Positions 30,573-38,122 of a stretch of 38,122 bases of DNA are shown piece after piece. A model generated the notes under the pieces. The model searched no databases and was not told where the DNA came from. It was given only the letters and a program-made list of their open reading frames with translations. This DNA comes from a virus, in IMG/VR virus record IMGVR_UViG_3300046451_002161, positions 1-38,122 of that record; one strand, written 5' to 3'. Position 1 is the stretch's first letter, and each line of letters opens with the position of its first letter. Position numbers and translations under genes: made by a program.

Positions 30573-32378
30573 TTAAGAAATCTTGGTAAAACTTAGTTGT
30601 TCCTCACGAAAAGCTAAACTTCCGTCCGTAATATAAATATATATTCCGGAATTTTCGTTTACCACTATGTTAAAGGTATGCTCTACGGACTCAGAAATAT
30701 GTTGCCAACTTCCGTCCCTTGAAACTGCATGATCGTATGAGAATCCATCCTGTCCTGCACCTCTTGCAACTAACCCACTACTATCAACAGGGACTTGGCA
30801 ATGTGAGCCTGAAAGGTTAGCTGAAGCAGAATGCACATTGAAGGTAGCAACATTATATGGATTGCCATATGCTTGCCGTTGAACGCTTGCAGTAGTAGGT
30901 GTTGTCCCATCGTCATTAGTAACTGCAAAGCGCAGTTGATTTGCTAATGGCAAATATGGCTCAATATCGACTCCATCTGATGCTCGTGTAGAAAATGGTC
31001 TAATTTTTAATTGGTAAGTTCCGGCAGGAAGCTCGTCATTGTCTAACCACATCAACCTTTTATAATTGGTTTTAAAGCTGTAATAAAGTTTGCCACCATT
31101 GGATGTGCCTAATGTATTTGTCGATTCTTGGGCAGAGTACAACATTCCGTCATCGTCATCCGTTAAGGCATCCCAATTGAGATTGAGAGGGTTCAATATT
31201 CCGCTTGCCTCCATAGTAATACCAAGAACTATAGTTGATTCTCCTGAAAAAATTGTTCCTTTTTCTGCTTCTGCGCTAGTGCTGATAGCACAATTTAAAA
31301 CTGCAAAAGCGTTTATCATTTTTACTTTTTCTGCTTCTGCGCTAGTGCTGATAGCACAATTTAAAACTGCAAAGGCTTTTAGTATATTGTTTTTGCCATT
31401 TACTACTTGAGTTATAGACATACTCAAAGAAACAGAACCACTCTTAATAGCGTTACTTTCGCATACACTTAATATCGCTACGCTTAAAGAGGAAGAACCA
31501 CGCTTAACAATATTCTCTCCGGAAGCACTAAATGATATTGAAATATCTTTATCCAAGTGCAGATTGCTTGGGAAATGAACTCTAGATATACTGCGAAAGC
31601 TCTGCCCATTATGAGAGAATGAATAGTTCGGTATTGTCCCACCCCCACCTTGGTTCCGTAATATAGTTTCTATTAAAGAAAAAAAGTAACTATCATTAGT
31701 AGTAGACATTAACCACCAATAGAGATCACTATTATGGTAAATCCCATGCGGATTTGCATAACTTGGTTGCATCCATGGTCGCGATACAGATGTAGCCACA
31801 CTCATTACCGGATTTAGTCTTCCCTCTATTCCTCCGCATGATATCCCAAAGCTTGAAGAGCATACCGCAGATCGTATAGTTCCACGAAGAGTTTGGATGC
31901 CGATAGTTGTTAAACTAATACTAATGGGGTCTATACGAATAGGAACAATTTTATATCCTGCCACCTCACCTCTCTCCTGATTCCTAAAAGGTGATCCAAG
32001 TTCTATCCAAAATAAACTAGAAACTGCATCGTTGTACTCAATTTCGTAGTCTACTCCTTCAACCAAATTAACAGGCGCGCCTTGGGTTGTAAGTTCCCAA
32101 TCAACATTTTCAGAAACTGAATTAAAAGTATGCTTTGTTAGAACAGGTGTAGGGTACGAAACATATATTATTAATTTGTCGGTTGTAGTTCCATCATTAT
32201 GTTCATTAATCCAAGTCAATGAATCGCTATTGCTAGACAAATCGAATTTTAGCCCACTAGGAAATACTACATCTAAATCTGAAGTTAATCTATTTAGTAA
32301 TTTAATTTCCGCTCCGGCACTAATAGGTATGGGTTGGGTGTAAAAGTGATTTGCGGTGGGTAAATTTGTGGTTGGCAT
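30573..32378 (-). CDS. Repeat-bearing tail fibre/structural protein (601 aa)
   Basis: A 601-residue beta-rich protein. Residues about 285-400 are a row of 20-22 residue units, two of which (AFAVLNCAISTSAEAEK) are identical and adjacent; others are diverged (SLSVAILSVCESNAI, SVSLSMSITQVV). The C-terminal part is typical of exposed adhesin domains. Position after the connector and size suit a fibre or whisker. Start ATG 32378 follows the upstream TAA in a TAATATG junction. Receptor unknown. Confidence 0.6.
   Translation of the reverse strand: MPTTNLPTANHFYTQPIPISAGAEIKLLNRLTSDLDVVFPSGLKFDLSSNSDSLTWINEHNDGTTTDKLIIYVSYPTPVLTKHTFNSVSENVDWELTTQGAPVNLVEGVDYEIEYNDAVSSLFWIELGSPFRNQERGEVAGYKIVPIRIDPISISLTTIGIQTLRGTIRSAVCSSSFGISCGGIEGRLNPVMSVATSVSRPWMQPSYANPHGIYHNSDLYWWLMSTTNDSYFFSLIETILRNQGGGGTIPNYSFSHNGQSFRSISRVHFPSNLHLDKDISISFSASGENIVKRGSSSLSVAILSVCESNAIKSGSVSLSMSITQVVNGKNNILKAFAVLNCAISTSAEAEKVKMINAFAVLNCAISTSAEAEKGTIFSGESTIVLGITMEASGILNPLNLNWDALTDDDDGMLYSAQESTNTLGTSNGGKLYYSFKTNYKRLMWLDNDELPAGTYQLKIRPFSTRASDGVDIEPYLPLANQLRFAVTNDDGTTPTTASVQRQAYGNPYNVATFNVHSASANLSGSHCQVPVDSSGLVARGAGQDGFSYDHAVSRDGSWQHISESVEHTFNIVVNENSGIYIYITDGSLAFREEQLSFTKIS
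31259..31390 (-). repeat. 66-base tandem duplication inside fibre gene
   Basis: Two adjacent units of 66 bases (31259-31324 and 31325-31390) share an exactly identical 49-base stretch (31259-31307 and 31325-31373). The unit is 22 codons, so the frame is kept. Identity at synonymous positions indicates a recent duplication or ongoing homogenisation. Confidence 0.9.
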
Positions 32379-32379
32379 A

Positions 32380-33966
32380 TTAGTAACTTATTTGAAATGC
32401 CCCTGCGTTTTGTGAAACGATTTGATATCGACCAACAGGGAGAGTGTTTCCATCCGCTAATAAGATAGGTACTTTTGCGACAAAGAATCTTCCAACTAAT
32501 GGTTCACCATCAAATCGTGCATTACCTATTGAAATCATTATATTTCTTCCGTTCGCTACTACTCCAATTCTTGAACTTGAAGAAATATCGTCCCTACTAT
32601 ATGCATCCCAATAAATGCCTTTCTGATACATTGGGTCAGTAACCCTAAATCCACCTAATTGGTTTTGAGTCAAACCATCGTTAACTCCACCTATTTGGGT
32701 ATAAATCATATTATACTCTATATCCAAACCATCAAATAAAGTAATTTTAAATATTGAATTTGCAGGGAATATGCCTGTTCCGGTTGGGTGGATCATGGAG
32801 CCGAAGAATTTAATAAAACCTCCTTGTCTCGCAGACCCACCTGTCACCCATTTACCTGCTGTTTTAATTGCATTTTTACCTACACAGGTATTGGTAAATC
32901 TAGAGGTGAGCGCTGATGATCCAAATCGCACCGGATTAAATCCTCTTGCACTCGCACCTATCTTGAAATTGCTATCGGGTAAACCCTCCTTAATCGCTCC
33001 TATTTCATCTAAAGTTTGCTCTTGAGTGTAGGGCTGTGTTGCATTTGTCCTACGATAAGCATTACCCCTGATTACATATGGTTGTCCTCGATCTTGCTGT
33101 TGGTCTAATTTATCTACTTCTCTAACTAAGGTGTCTAGAACTTTAATCTCCCATAGTTCTGATTTTTCGTGCTGACCATCTCCCACGAGCCACGATTTAT
33201 ACGCATGTAATTTTATCGTTGGATATAAAAATTTAGCCACAGGCTCAGTTAAAGAACTAGTAGTGTAAGTGGGAGCATCTATGCGATATTTTAACCAAAC
33301 CTCATTTATGACAGCATCGGTTGATTCAACATAAATACCCTCTGTTCCCTCTCGGAAGTTTAATGGTTTAGTGTTTGAGTATCTTGGATCACTCCGGTGT
33401 ATGGAGATTATAGTTTCAATTGGATTTTTACCTATTTGCTCGTAGGCAATGTATCGCTCAAATTGATCAGTAAGTTCTTGGAAATAAGCAACATTACTAG
33501 GGTTAATCCCATCGTATTGATAGTTTGCTAGTGGTATTCCACTTGCAGTATTTGGAATCGAAATACAAAGGTAATCTTTTTCGTTATATGAAACTTTTGC
33601 CCCAATGTCATAAAGCCCATTTTCAGACCATTCCGGATTATTACTTAGGTCACCAATTTCATGCCAATACCCCACAGAAGTATCAGGTAAATTATTGGTG
33701 CTAGATGTCCAACAACGATAGTATTGATCCTTATAAAAAACTTCATCATCTACAGCATAAGTTTTAGTTGTTAAATACTCGTCCCTGAAATACCTTTTTT
33801 CAGTAAGTGTAAATTCTGCCCAAGGGTAGTAATCGTAACAAAATCTTACCGCATCATTGATGTACTCAGTAAGAAGAATTTTCTCATGTGCGAGTAAATT
33901 GGAAGGGTCGATTCCTGCGGTTGAGGCAACCCCATTTAAGCACGATTCAAATGTTACAGAACGCAC
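32380..33966 (-). CDS. Head-tail connector/adaptor with carbohydrate-binding-like repeats (528 aa)
   Basis: A 528-residue protein placed directly after the capsid genes. Residues 28-60 (LLTEYINDAVRFCYDYYPW) match the start of podovirus adaptor proteins. Inserted at 69-104 and 113-164 are two copies of a pattern (Y-x-x-D-x-V-x-Y-x-x-x-x-Y-x-C then W/YF-x-E) resembling CBM5/12 chitin-binding modules. The adaptor part resumes at 165 (TDQFERYIAYEQIGK), and the C-terminal region after 330 is beta-rich. The start is GTG 33966 with AAGG upstream. It probably joins the portal to the nozzle, with the modules exposed outside. Confidence 0.65.
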   Translation of the reverse strand: MRSVTFESCLNGVASTAGIDPSNLLAHEKILLTEYINDAVRFCYDYYPWAEFTLTEKRYFRDEYLTTKTYAVDDEVFYKDQYYRCWTSSTNNLPDTSVGYWHEIGDLSNNPEWSENGLYDIGAKVSYNEKDYLCISIPNTASGIPLANYQYDGINPSNVAYFQELTDQFERYIAYEQIGKNPIETIISIHRSDPRYSNTKPLNFREGTEGIYVESTDAVINEVWLKYRIDAPTYTTSSLTEPVAKFLYPTIKLHAYKSWLVGDGQHEKSELWEIKVLDTLVREVDKLDQQQDRGQPYVIRGNAYRRTNATQPYTQEQTLDEIGAIKEGLPDSNFKIGASARGFNPVRFGSSALTSRFTNTCVGKNAIKTAGKWVTGGSARQGGFIKFFGSMIHPTGTGIFPANSIFKITLFDGLDIEYNMIYTQIGGVNDGLTQNQLGGFRVTDPMYQKGIYWDAYSRDDISSSSRIGVVANGRNIMISIGNARFDGEPLVGRFFVAKVPILLADGNTLPVGRYQIVSQNAGAFQISY

Positions 33967-33969
33967 AAC

Positions 33970-34299
33970 TCATACCTTAATTTGTGCGGATTTCGACTTA
34001 ATGGTTACAAGGTCTCCGAATCTATTTTCGAGCCATTTTAAAAATGATTTATCTTTCCAAATCTCATATCCCAATTTCTGTCCCCAAAAATGGTAGACAG
34101 GTTGGCATACTTTCATTCTTAATCGCCCAAAATTATAATTCTTTCTCTCACCATTAGAAACTCGCTTTTCAGCTTCCATAAGAAGCTTTTGCTCTTTCTC
34201 GGCAGAAGCGAGGGATGCAGATTCAATCTCGGCAAAATGGGTGTACACATCTTTAGTGATATCCACTCCATCGACCTTAAATTCCTCTACATCCCTCAT
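33970..34299 (-). CDS. Head-associated hypothetical protein (109 aa)
   Basis: A 109-residue protein between capsid and connector genes. It has a helical N-terminal part (IESASLASAEKEQKLLMEAE) and a C-terminal part rich in aromatic and basic residues (PVYHFWGQKLGYEIWKDKSF). GGGAGAAAG precedes ATG 34299. Position suggests a head-completion or capsid accessory role; no family is recognised. Confidence 0.5.
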   Translation of the reverse strand: MRDVEEFKVDGVDITKDVYTHFAEIESASLASAEKEQKLLMEAEKRVSNGERKNYNFGRLRMKVCQPVYHFWGQKLGYEIWKDKSFLKWLENRFGDLVTIKSKSAQIKV

Positions 34300-34321
34300 C
34301 TTTCTCCCAAGAAAACTTAGA

Positions 34322-35398
34322 TTAAGTTAAAGTAACTTTTCCGTGATCGAGACCACCGGAATAAGATTTTAAACTAAATACAGACTCAATGATTGACCTC
34401 GCACCCCCACCCAAATCAGGTAGTTCACGAACAGCAGTTTCTTCAGCATAGCAAGCCTCAAGCTGAGACAAGTTAAGAATGAATAATGTTTTCTGACCTT
34501 TTGTCGGATCATACGCTCCTGTGGTTCGCGCGTCTTGCTCAAGAAATGAGCTTAATTGAAGCGTAATTGTACCAAAGTCAGATTCGATGATATCAACTGC
34601 GTATGCCAAGCGATTATTATCTGCCTCACGATTGGATGCAGTTAAATTATCAGTTCTAGGTGAGAAGATACTGAAGTCAGAAATGTGCTTCTTCATCGAT
34701 GTACCACAAAGACCAAAAAAGGTTTTGTCGGACTCTCCGGTTTGCTCATAAATAGACTGCATGACACCACGAACATCTTGTTCGGTTAGTATTCCTGCTC
34801 CGCTTGCCGTACCACTTACGATAGAAGTAGTAGGAGTACGGAAATCAGCAGGGACAGGTGCTACAGCACTTGCGGTAGATGTGACCCATTTTCCTAACCC
34901 ACGAGTTTGGTATGGAGTTGCACTTGCGCTTCCTGTTCCGGTCTCCGGTGCAGTCTCCTGAGAAGAACAAAAAGTCGCTTCCTGATCACGCTTGTGACTG
35001 ACCAAAGCACGAGAAATTGACATTGCCATTTCCTTCTTAAAACCGACTCCTGCAACATCAGAAACCATATTCGCTAAACGCGAAACTTTTGGTACTCTGC
35101 GAGCATACTGAAGGTAGACTGAACATTTTTGACGAGCGTCATAATTTTCAAAATCAAGGGATGTAATATCATCTCCATCAATTGGTAAATTATTTGAAAG
35201 TCCTCCTGCTGAATAAGTCGCGGTTTGAACTAAATTAGCTTTATGCTTATCAAGACCCCATTCTACGAATGTATTCTTTGGTGCTGAACCTCGTTTTACC
35301 TGACTTAAAAAAGGACATGCCTTTTGATCTACTACTACTAATAAGTCGGCTAATGACTCACGAATGAGTGACTGACCTGTTTCTACTATTCCTGCCAT
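34322..35398 (-). CDS. Major capsid protein, DUF5309/SU10 type
   Basis: A 358-residue major capsid protein. The N-terminus (SLADLLVVVDQKACPFLSQV) and KNTFVEWGLDKH match the DUF5309/SU10-like HK97-fold family. The region YDARQKCSVYLQYARRVPKV and a Ser/Thr/Ala-rich insertion near residue 160-200 are typical of that group. It lies directly downstream of the scaffold gene, as expected. It should form the icosahedral shell. No delta-domain is obvious in this protein, consistent with a separate scaffold. Confidence 0.85.
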   Translation of the reverse strand: MAGIVETGQSLIRESLADLLVVVDQKACPFLSQVKRGSAPKNTFVEWGLDKHKANLVQTATYSAGGLSNNLPIDGDDITSLDFENYDARQKCSVYLQYARRVPKVSRLANMVSDVAGVGFKKEMAMSISRALVSHKRDQEATFCSSQETAPETGTGSASATPYQTRGLGKWVTSTASAVAPVPADFRTPTTSIVSGTASGAGILTEQDVRGVMQSIYEQTGESDKTFFGLCGTSMKKHISDFSIFSPRTDNLTASNREADNNRLAYAVDIIESDFGTITLQLSSFLEQDARTTGAYDPTKGQKTLFILNLSQLEACYAEETAVRELPDLGGGARSIIESVFSLKSYSGGLDHGKVTLT

Positions 35399-35419
35399 AA
35401 TTTTTTTTCTCCTAAATTT

Positions 35420-36364
35420 TTATAATATTGATTCGATATAACTTGTTGCGTCATCAATGTTTCCGGAAGAAGCACGCGCTAATAAACCCTCTTTATTTTG
35501 AGTGGGTTTTCCTTTCACTACAGATGGACTTTTGCGATTTGGGGATGATGGAACTCTTGGTGCTTGAGCGACTTTTTTACTCTGTAATTTTCGAGCATTA
35601 ATTGCCTTTACACCTTCCACCATATAACCAATTGCTAGGTCACCATAGGGATCAGATTTTAGATACTTCGATAGATGAGGATTATTTTTTAAAATTGTTT
35701 GAAGCTCAACATTTTCAGGAGAATTGCCATCTTTCATCCAACCAAATGTGGATTTTGCAAGTTCTCGCTGTTGAGTTTTTACTTGAATTTGATTCCGCAC
35801 TTTTGGAATGTTCTTCCGTAAGTCCCTATCGGTTTCGACCATAAGCTTGCGAGCCACATGACTCTCCACTTCGTGTTCGTTCCCCTGCAAATCTGAGTAT
35901 TCTCCACCATCGGGATTTTCTAATAACCAATCCCTCAGATGCTCCGCATCTTCCTCTCTTTTATCTACTTCTTCGTGGGAAGAAACATCATCGAATTTTT
36001 CAATCCCGACATCTTGATAATCTTTCCTCGTTCCCTCTAGATCAGCGAGTTTTTTTTCAAGAATTTCCTTTTCAGCTTCTGCTAATTTTCTAGCTTCTAC
36101 TAATTTTCCTATTCTCTTTTTAACCCCATCACTATCCTGACTTGGTTCCTCCGAATACTCAGCGGACTCAGGTTCAGGTTCAGGTTCAAGTTCCGACTCA
36201 GGTTCCAATTCAGGTTCAATTTGTTCCTGCTCCGGTTCCTCGGTTTCTTCACCAACATTTTGACTTTCAAAGAATTGACTTGCCCCACTTGCTTCAGCGA
36301 TATCCGCGAAACTAATAAGACCTTTTTCTGCTGTTAGAGGTGCGACCTCGTTTTCTTCTGACAT
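35420..36364 (-). CDS. Scaffolding protein (314 aa)
   Basis: A 314-residue acidic protein before the major capsid gene. Residues 40-70 are Glu/Pro-rich repeats (EPELEPESELEPEPEPE), 80-110 form a coiled coil (KRIGKLVEARKLAEAEKEIL) and the C-terminus is basic (RVPSSPNRKSPSVVKGKP), the usual capsid-binding end of scaffolds. It is preceded by a structured leader that includes its start codon, and no good Shine-Dalgarno sequence is seen, suggesting translational control. Confidence 0.8.
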   Translation of the reverse strand: MSEENEVAPLTAEKGLISFADIAEASGASQFFESQNVGEETEEPEQEQIEPELEPESELEPEPEPESAEYSEEPSQDSDGVKKRIGKLVEARKLAEAEKEILEKKLADLEGTRKDYQDVGIEKFDDVSSHEEVDKREEDAEHLRDWLLENPDGGEYSDLQGNEHEVESHVARKLMVETDRDLRKNIPKVRNQIQVKTQQRELAKSTFGWMKDGNSPENVELQTILKNNPHLSKYLKSDPYGDLAIGYMVEGVKAINARKLQSKKVAQAPRVPSSPNRKSPSVVKGKPTQNKEGLLARASSGNIDDATSYIESIL

Positions 36365-36450
36365 AGTTTTTTATTCGTTAGCCGATTGAATGACTCTCGT
36401 TGAGAACGAGGAACTATGTGTAAAATTGCCCCTACTTTTCGGTAGTGCAA
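36361..36450 (-). promoter_or_regulatory. Structured leader of the scaffold gene
   Basis: Three inverted repeats in the 106-base gap: AACTATGT at the start codon (36368-36361) is the perfect complement of ACATAGTT upstream (36419-36412); between them lies a perfect 6-base hairpin CTCGTT/AACGAG (36410-36396); further upstream TTGC-CTAC/GTAG-GCAA (36450-36426) is followed by TTTT, like a weak terminator. The first pairing would hide the start codon. Confidence 0.6.
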
Positions 36451-36470
36451 GGTGGACAATCTAGTTGCGG

Positions 36471-36716
36471 TTACTTGCCGTTAATAAAGCGATACCAAGT
36501 TGATCGAGTTCTTTGCTTATGCATTGAATTCCACTCCGATCCTTTGTGCATTTCTATTTTTCCACTCTTCATTCCATTGGAAATTATTTTATACGCTCTA
36601 TTCGATCCAATGTTTGCACCCTCTAAGAAATCTTTAAATTTAAACCAACCCTTTCCTTTTGGTAAATTAGCAGGAGCGTCAATTAGAACTTCTAGTTTTT
36701 TCCAATTTACCTCCAT
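36471..36716 (-). CDS. Small basic protein (81 aa), possible winged helix
   Basis: An 81-residue basic protein. The sequence KFKDFLEGANIGSNRAYKII and the end RSTWYRFINGK suggest a small winged-helix or HTH fold, with an LPKGKGWF turn. ATG 36716 overlaps the phosphoesterase gene by 10 bases. It is the last gene before the scaffold leader, so a regulatory role at the leader is conceivable. No family is firmly recognised. Confidence 0.5.
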   Translation of the reverse strand: MEVNWKKLEVLIDAPANLPKGKGWFKFKDFLEGANIGSNRAYKIISNGMKSGKIEMHKGSEWNSMHKQRTRSTWYRFINGK

Positions 36717-37420
36717 AAGAATTTTCCTTCAAACTTTCGGGCGGTATAGCAAGCCCATGATTTATTAGAAAAATACCCATAAGCCCATCCGGTTTCATGG
36801 GCTAATCGATTTACTTTGGCTCGATTCCAATCCATTGCGGTGGTGGCTAAACACCCTGCACTCACTCCGGCTCCACCTCCCATTTTCGGAATGGATGCGT
36901 GTTGGATGCTGTGAATGTGACCATGCACCACGAGTCCACCGGACTGACTGAATGTCTCGGCATGTCTTTTTGTTGCGGTTACTCCATGGTAAAATCCATG
37001 AACAAAATTTATTTTTCCAAGAGACAGAATTCCTTTATCAACATCGTAAGGATATGTCTTACATTTTAAAGATCGGCATTTTCTTTCAATGTCCTTGATA
37101 CACATTTTTGCGGTATCACGAATTAATCCCAATGAATGTTTTTCAGCAGTTTGCCATAATCTGTCATCGTGATTTCCCAACAAGAAATGGTGAGGTTCAA
37201 ATTTGCTTAAAAAATCCATTCCTGCTTCAACATCAGCTTCCATCGAAGCATTTCTTTCTGCCGGATCAGCGTTACGCATAAGAGGTGAAAAATCAAAAAG
37301 GTCACCTCCGAAAATTCTTACATCCGGTTTGAATTCATCAACAAATTTTAAAAGTTGAGCAACTGAATCGTGGCATTGTTTATCGCCATGCAAGTCAGAA
37401 CAATATACAAAACTCTTCAT
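36707..37420 (-). CDS. Calcineurin-like metallophosphoesterase (237 aa)
   Basis: A 237-residue enzyme with all motifs of the calcineurin-like phosphoesterase fold: SDLHGD (D9, H11), GGDLFD (D40), GNHDD (N83, H84), VHGFYHG (H141) and GHIH at 167-170. These bind two metal ions and cleave phosphoester bonds. In phages the substrate may be nucleic acid, nucleotide or a host signal; it is not determined here. ATG 37420 overlaps the stop of the small preceding gene as ATGA. Length is typical of the family. Confidence 0.9.
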   Translation of the reverse strand: MKSFVYCSDLHGDKQCHDSVAQLLKFVDEFKPDVRIFGGDLFDFSPLMRNADPAERNASMEADVEAGMDFLSKFEPHHFLLGNHDDRLWQTAEKHSLGLIRDTAKMCIKDIERKCRSLKCKTYPYDVDKGILSLGKINFVHGFYHGVTATKRHAETFSQSGGLVVHGHIHSIQHASIPKMGGGAGVSAGCLATTAMDWNRAKVNRLAHETGWAYGYFSNKSWACYTARKFEGKFLWR

Positions 37421-37575
37421 TCCTCCTCTAGTTCGATTACGCTCATATTTGCCGTGTACTCAAATTTTAATGTTGATAGGCAACCTATTATTTGCCGTGT
37501 AGTCAGACCCTTTTCTATGAAGTCCTCACAAATTAAATTTAGTTCGTCTTGTAATTCATCTTCCCACTCCTCCAT
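37417..37575 (-). CDS. Small acidic helical protein (52 aa)
   Basis: A 52-codon frame from ATG 37575 (MEEWEDELQDELNLICEDFI then EKGLTTRQIIGCL), with AGAGGAAG about 8 bases upstream, overlapping the previous gene by 37 bases and ending in an ATGA overlap with the phosphoesterase. It is helical, acidic and possibly a small adaptor or chaperone. No family is recognised; it was missed by length cutoffs. Confidence 0.55.
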   Translation of the reverse strand: MEEWEDELQDELNLICEDFIEKGLTTRQIIGCLSTLKFEYTANMSVIELEEE

Positions 37576-37853
37576 TTTTTAGCTTCCTCTATTTTAGCTT
37601 TTAAATTACTAATCGCCTCAACTCGTCCACTCGCGTGACTAAGCTTGTTTGTGGTTAATTCATTATCTGAGACCTCATTGATCGCGTCCAAAAGTTCAAA
37701 ATCTATTATTGTATCCAAAGCTTGCCACAACCTTGAGTTCTCGCCTTGCTCGGCAAGAATTTTACGGCACTCATCTTGTGACATAGGATCAGGATATTTA
37801 ACTAAATAAACCTTACACCTAAAGAGGTTTAAAAGTTTTTCAATAATTCTCAT
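37539..37853 (-). CDS. Hypothetical protein (104 aa)
   Basis: A 104-residue protein with an amphipathic N-terminus (MRIIEKLLNLFRCKVYLVKYP), a helical centre and an end (HASGRVEAISNLKAKIEEAK) like small helical proteins often found after portal genes. ATGA overlap at 37853. Probably head-related from position; function unknown. Confidence 0.5.
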   Translation of the reverse strand: MRIIEKLLNLFRCKVYLVKYPDPMSQDECRKILAEQGENSRLWQALDTIIDFELLDAINEVSDNELTTNKLSHASGRVEAISNLKAKIEEAKKWRSGKMNYKTN

Positions 37854-38119
37854 TGCTGTTGAACTGACTTGACCCCAACTCGTCCGATTTGAGCATTTTC
37901 CTTTTGTGCAATGCCAAATTGTAAATATTTAATTCTGTTTTCAGCGAGTTGTTTAACTAATGGTTTTTCTGCCATTTTCTGCTGTAACTCTTCACTAGAC
38001 TGAATTATTTGTTCAGCAGTTTGTTTGCGAAGTTCAAAATTCACTCCTTCTTTAGCCATTGGCTCAATTCCGCTCATAATGCGAACCCACGATAATTGCT
38101 CATCATCGACCTCCTTCAT
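37850..38119 (-). CDS. Hypothetical helical protein (89 aa) at window edge
   Basis: An 89-residue Gln/Lys/Glu-rich helical protein ending QQQ. ATG 38119 overlaps a TGA in another frame (ATGA), which is how most junctions here look, so the start is probably 38119 and the upstream gene ends there; the frame is, however, also open to the edge. A stretch AAGGAGG (38116-38110) just inside the gene is a chance or internal ribosome site. No family recognised. Confidence 0.5.
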   Translation of the reverse strand: MKEVDDEQLSWVRIMSGIEPMAKEGVNFELRKQTAEQIIQSSEELQQKMAEKPLVKQLAENRIKYLQFGIAQKENAQIGRVGVKSVQQQ

Positions 38120-38122
38120 CGT

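Noticed and set aside
36426-36450. A true intrinsic terminator before the scaffold gene
   Set aside because: The stem is interrupted and the T run is only four long; it is kept as part of a regulatory leader, not as a terminator.

Overview
The window is most of a tailed, temperate bacteriophage genome (or prophage). Every supported gene lies on the minus strand, so transcription runs from high to low coordinates. Genes are packed with stop/start overlaps (ATGA, TAATG, TAATATG), and no gene-free stretch reaches 300 bases. The DNA looks AT-rich. The particle is probably podovirus-like: I see a scaffold, a DUF5309/SU10-type capsid protein, a connector, a nozzle-like protein, fibres and three large candidate internal/ejection proteins, but no tape measure or tail-tube genes. 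Terminase and portal are not in the window and probably lie across its edges. The host is unknown. The only clue is a tRNA-Cys(GCA) 3' part used as attachment site, and the fibre modules recall those of aquatic phages.

Layout in transcription order. (1) 38119-36471: small genes and a calcineurin-like phosphoesterase. (2) 36470-32380: a structured leader, then scaffold, major capsid protein and head-tail connector carrying two carbohydrate-binding-like repeats. (3) 32378-24661: repeat-bearing fibre protein, Gp80-like protein, lipoprotein and holin-like membrane proteins, nozzle-like protein, and a cluster of fibre/adhesin genes. (4) 24635-11260: three internal proteins, the last a 2913-residue polyvalent protein with a metalloprotease motif and two ADP-ribosyltransferase-like regions, then two small genes, one deeply overlapping it. 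(5) 11192-7100: fourteen small accessory genes (one with a zinc motif) served by reiterated promoter elements and reiterated ribosome-binding leaders. (6) 7079-5910: tyrosine integrase whose first codons are the tRNA-derived attP. (7) 5898-1932: recombination and replication: Hjc-like nuclease, HTH protein, Erf annealing protein, DnaQ-type exonuclease, SSB analogue, initiator carrying an internal iteron origin, DnaC-like helicase loader. (8) 1930-1: small genes and a PD-(D/E)XK-like nuclease leading to the window edge.

The main surprises are: a DnaQ-family exonuclease whose motifs occur in the order ExoII-ExoIII-ExoI, as if circularly permuted; a six-iteron origin inside the initiator gene, with the same 9-mer read in two reading frames; an integrase whose only methionine codon is separated from its body by the tRNA-derived attP, so that integration should remove its start; and a scaffold leader whose start codon pairs with an upstream segment.
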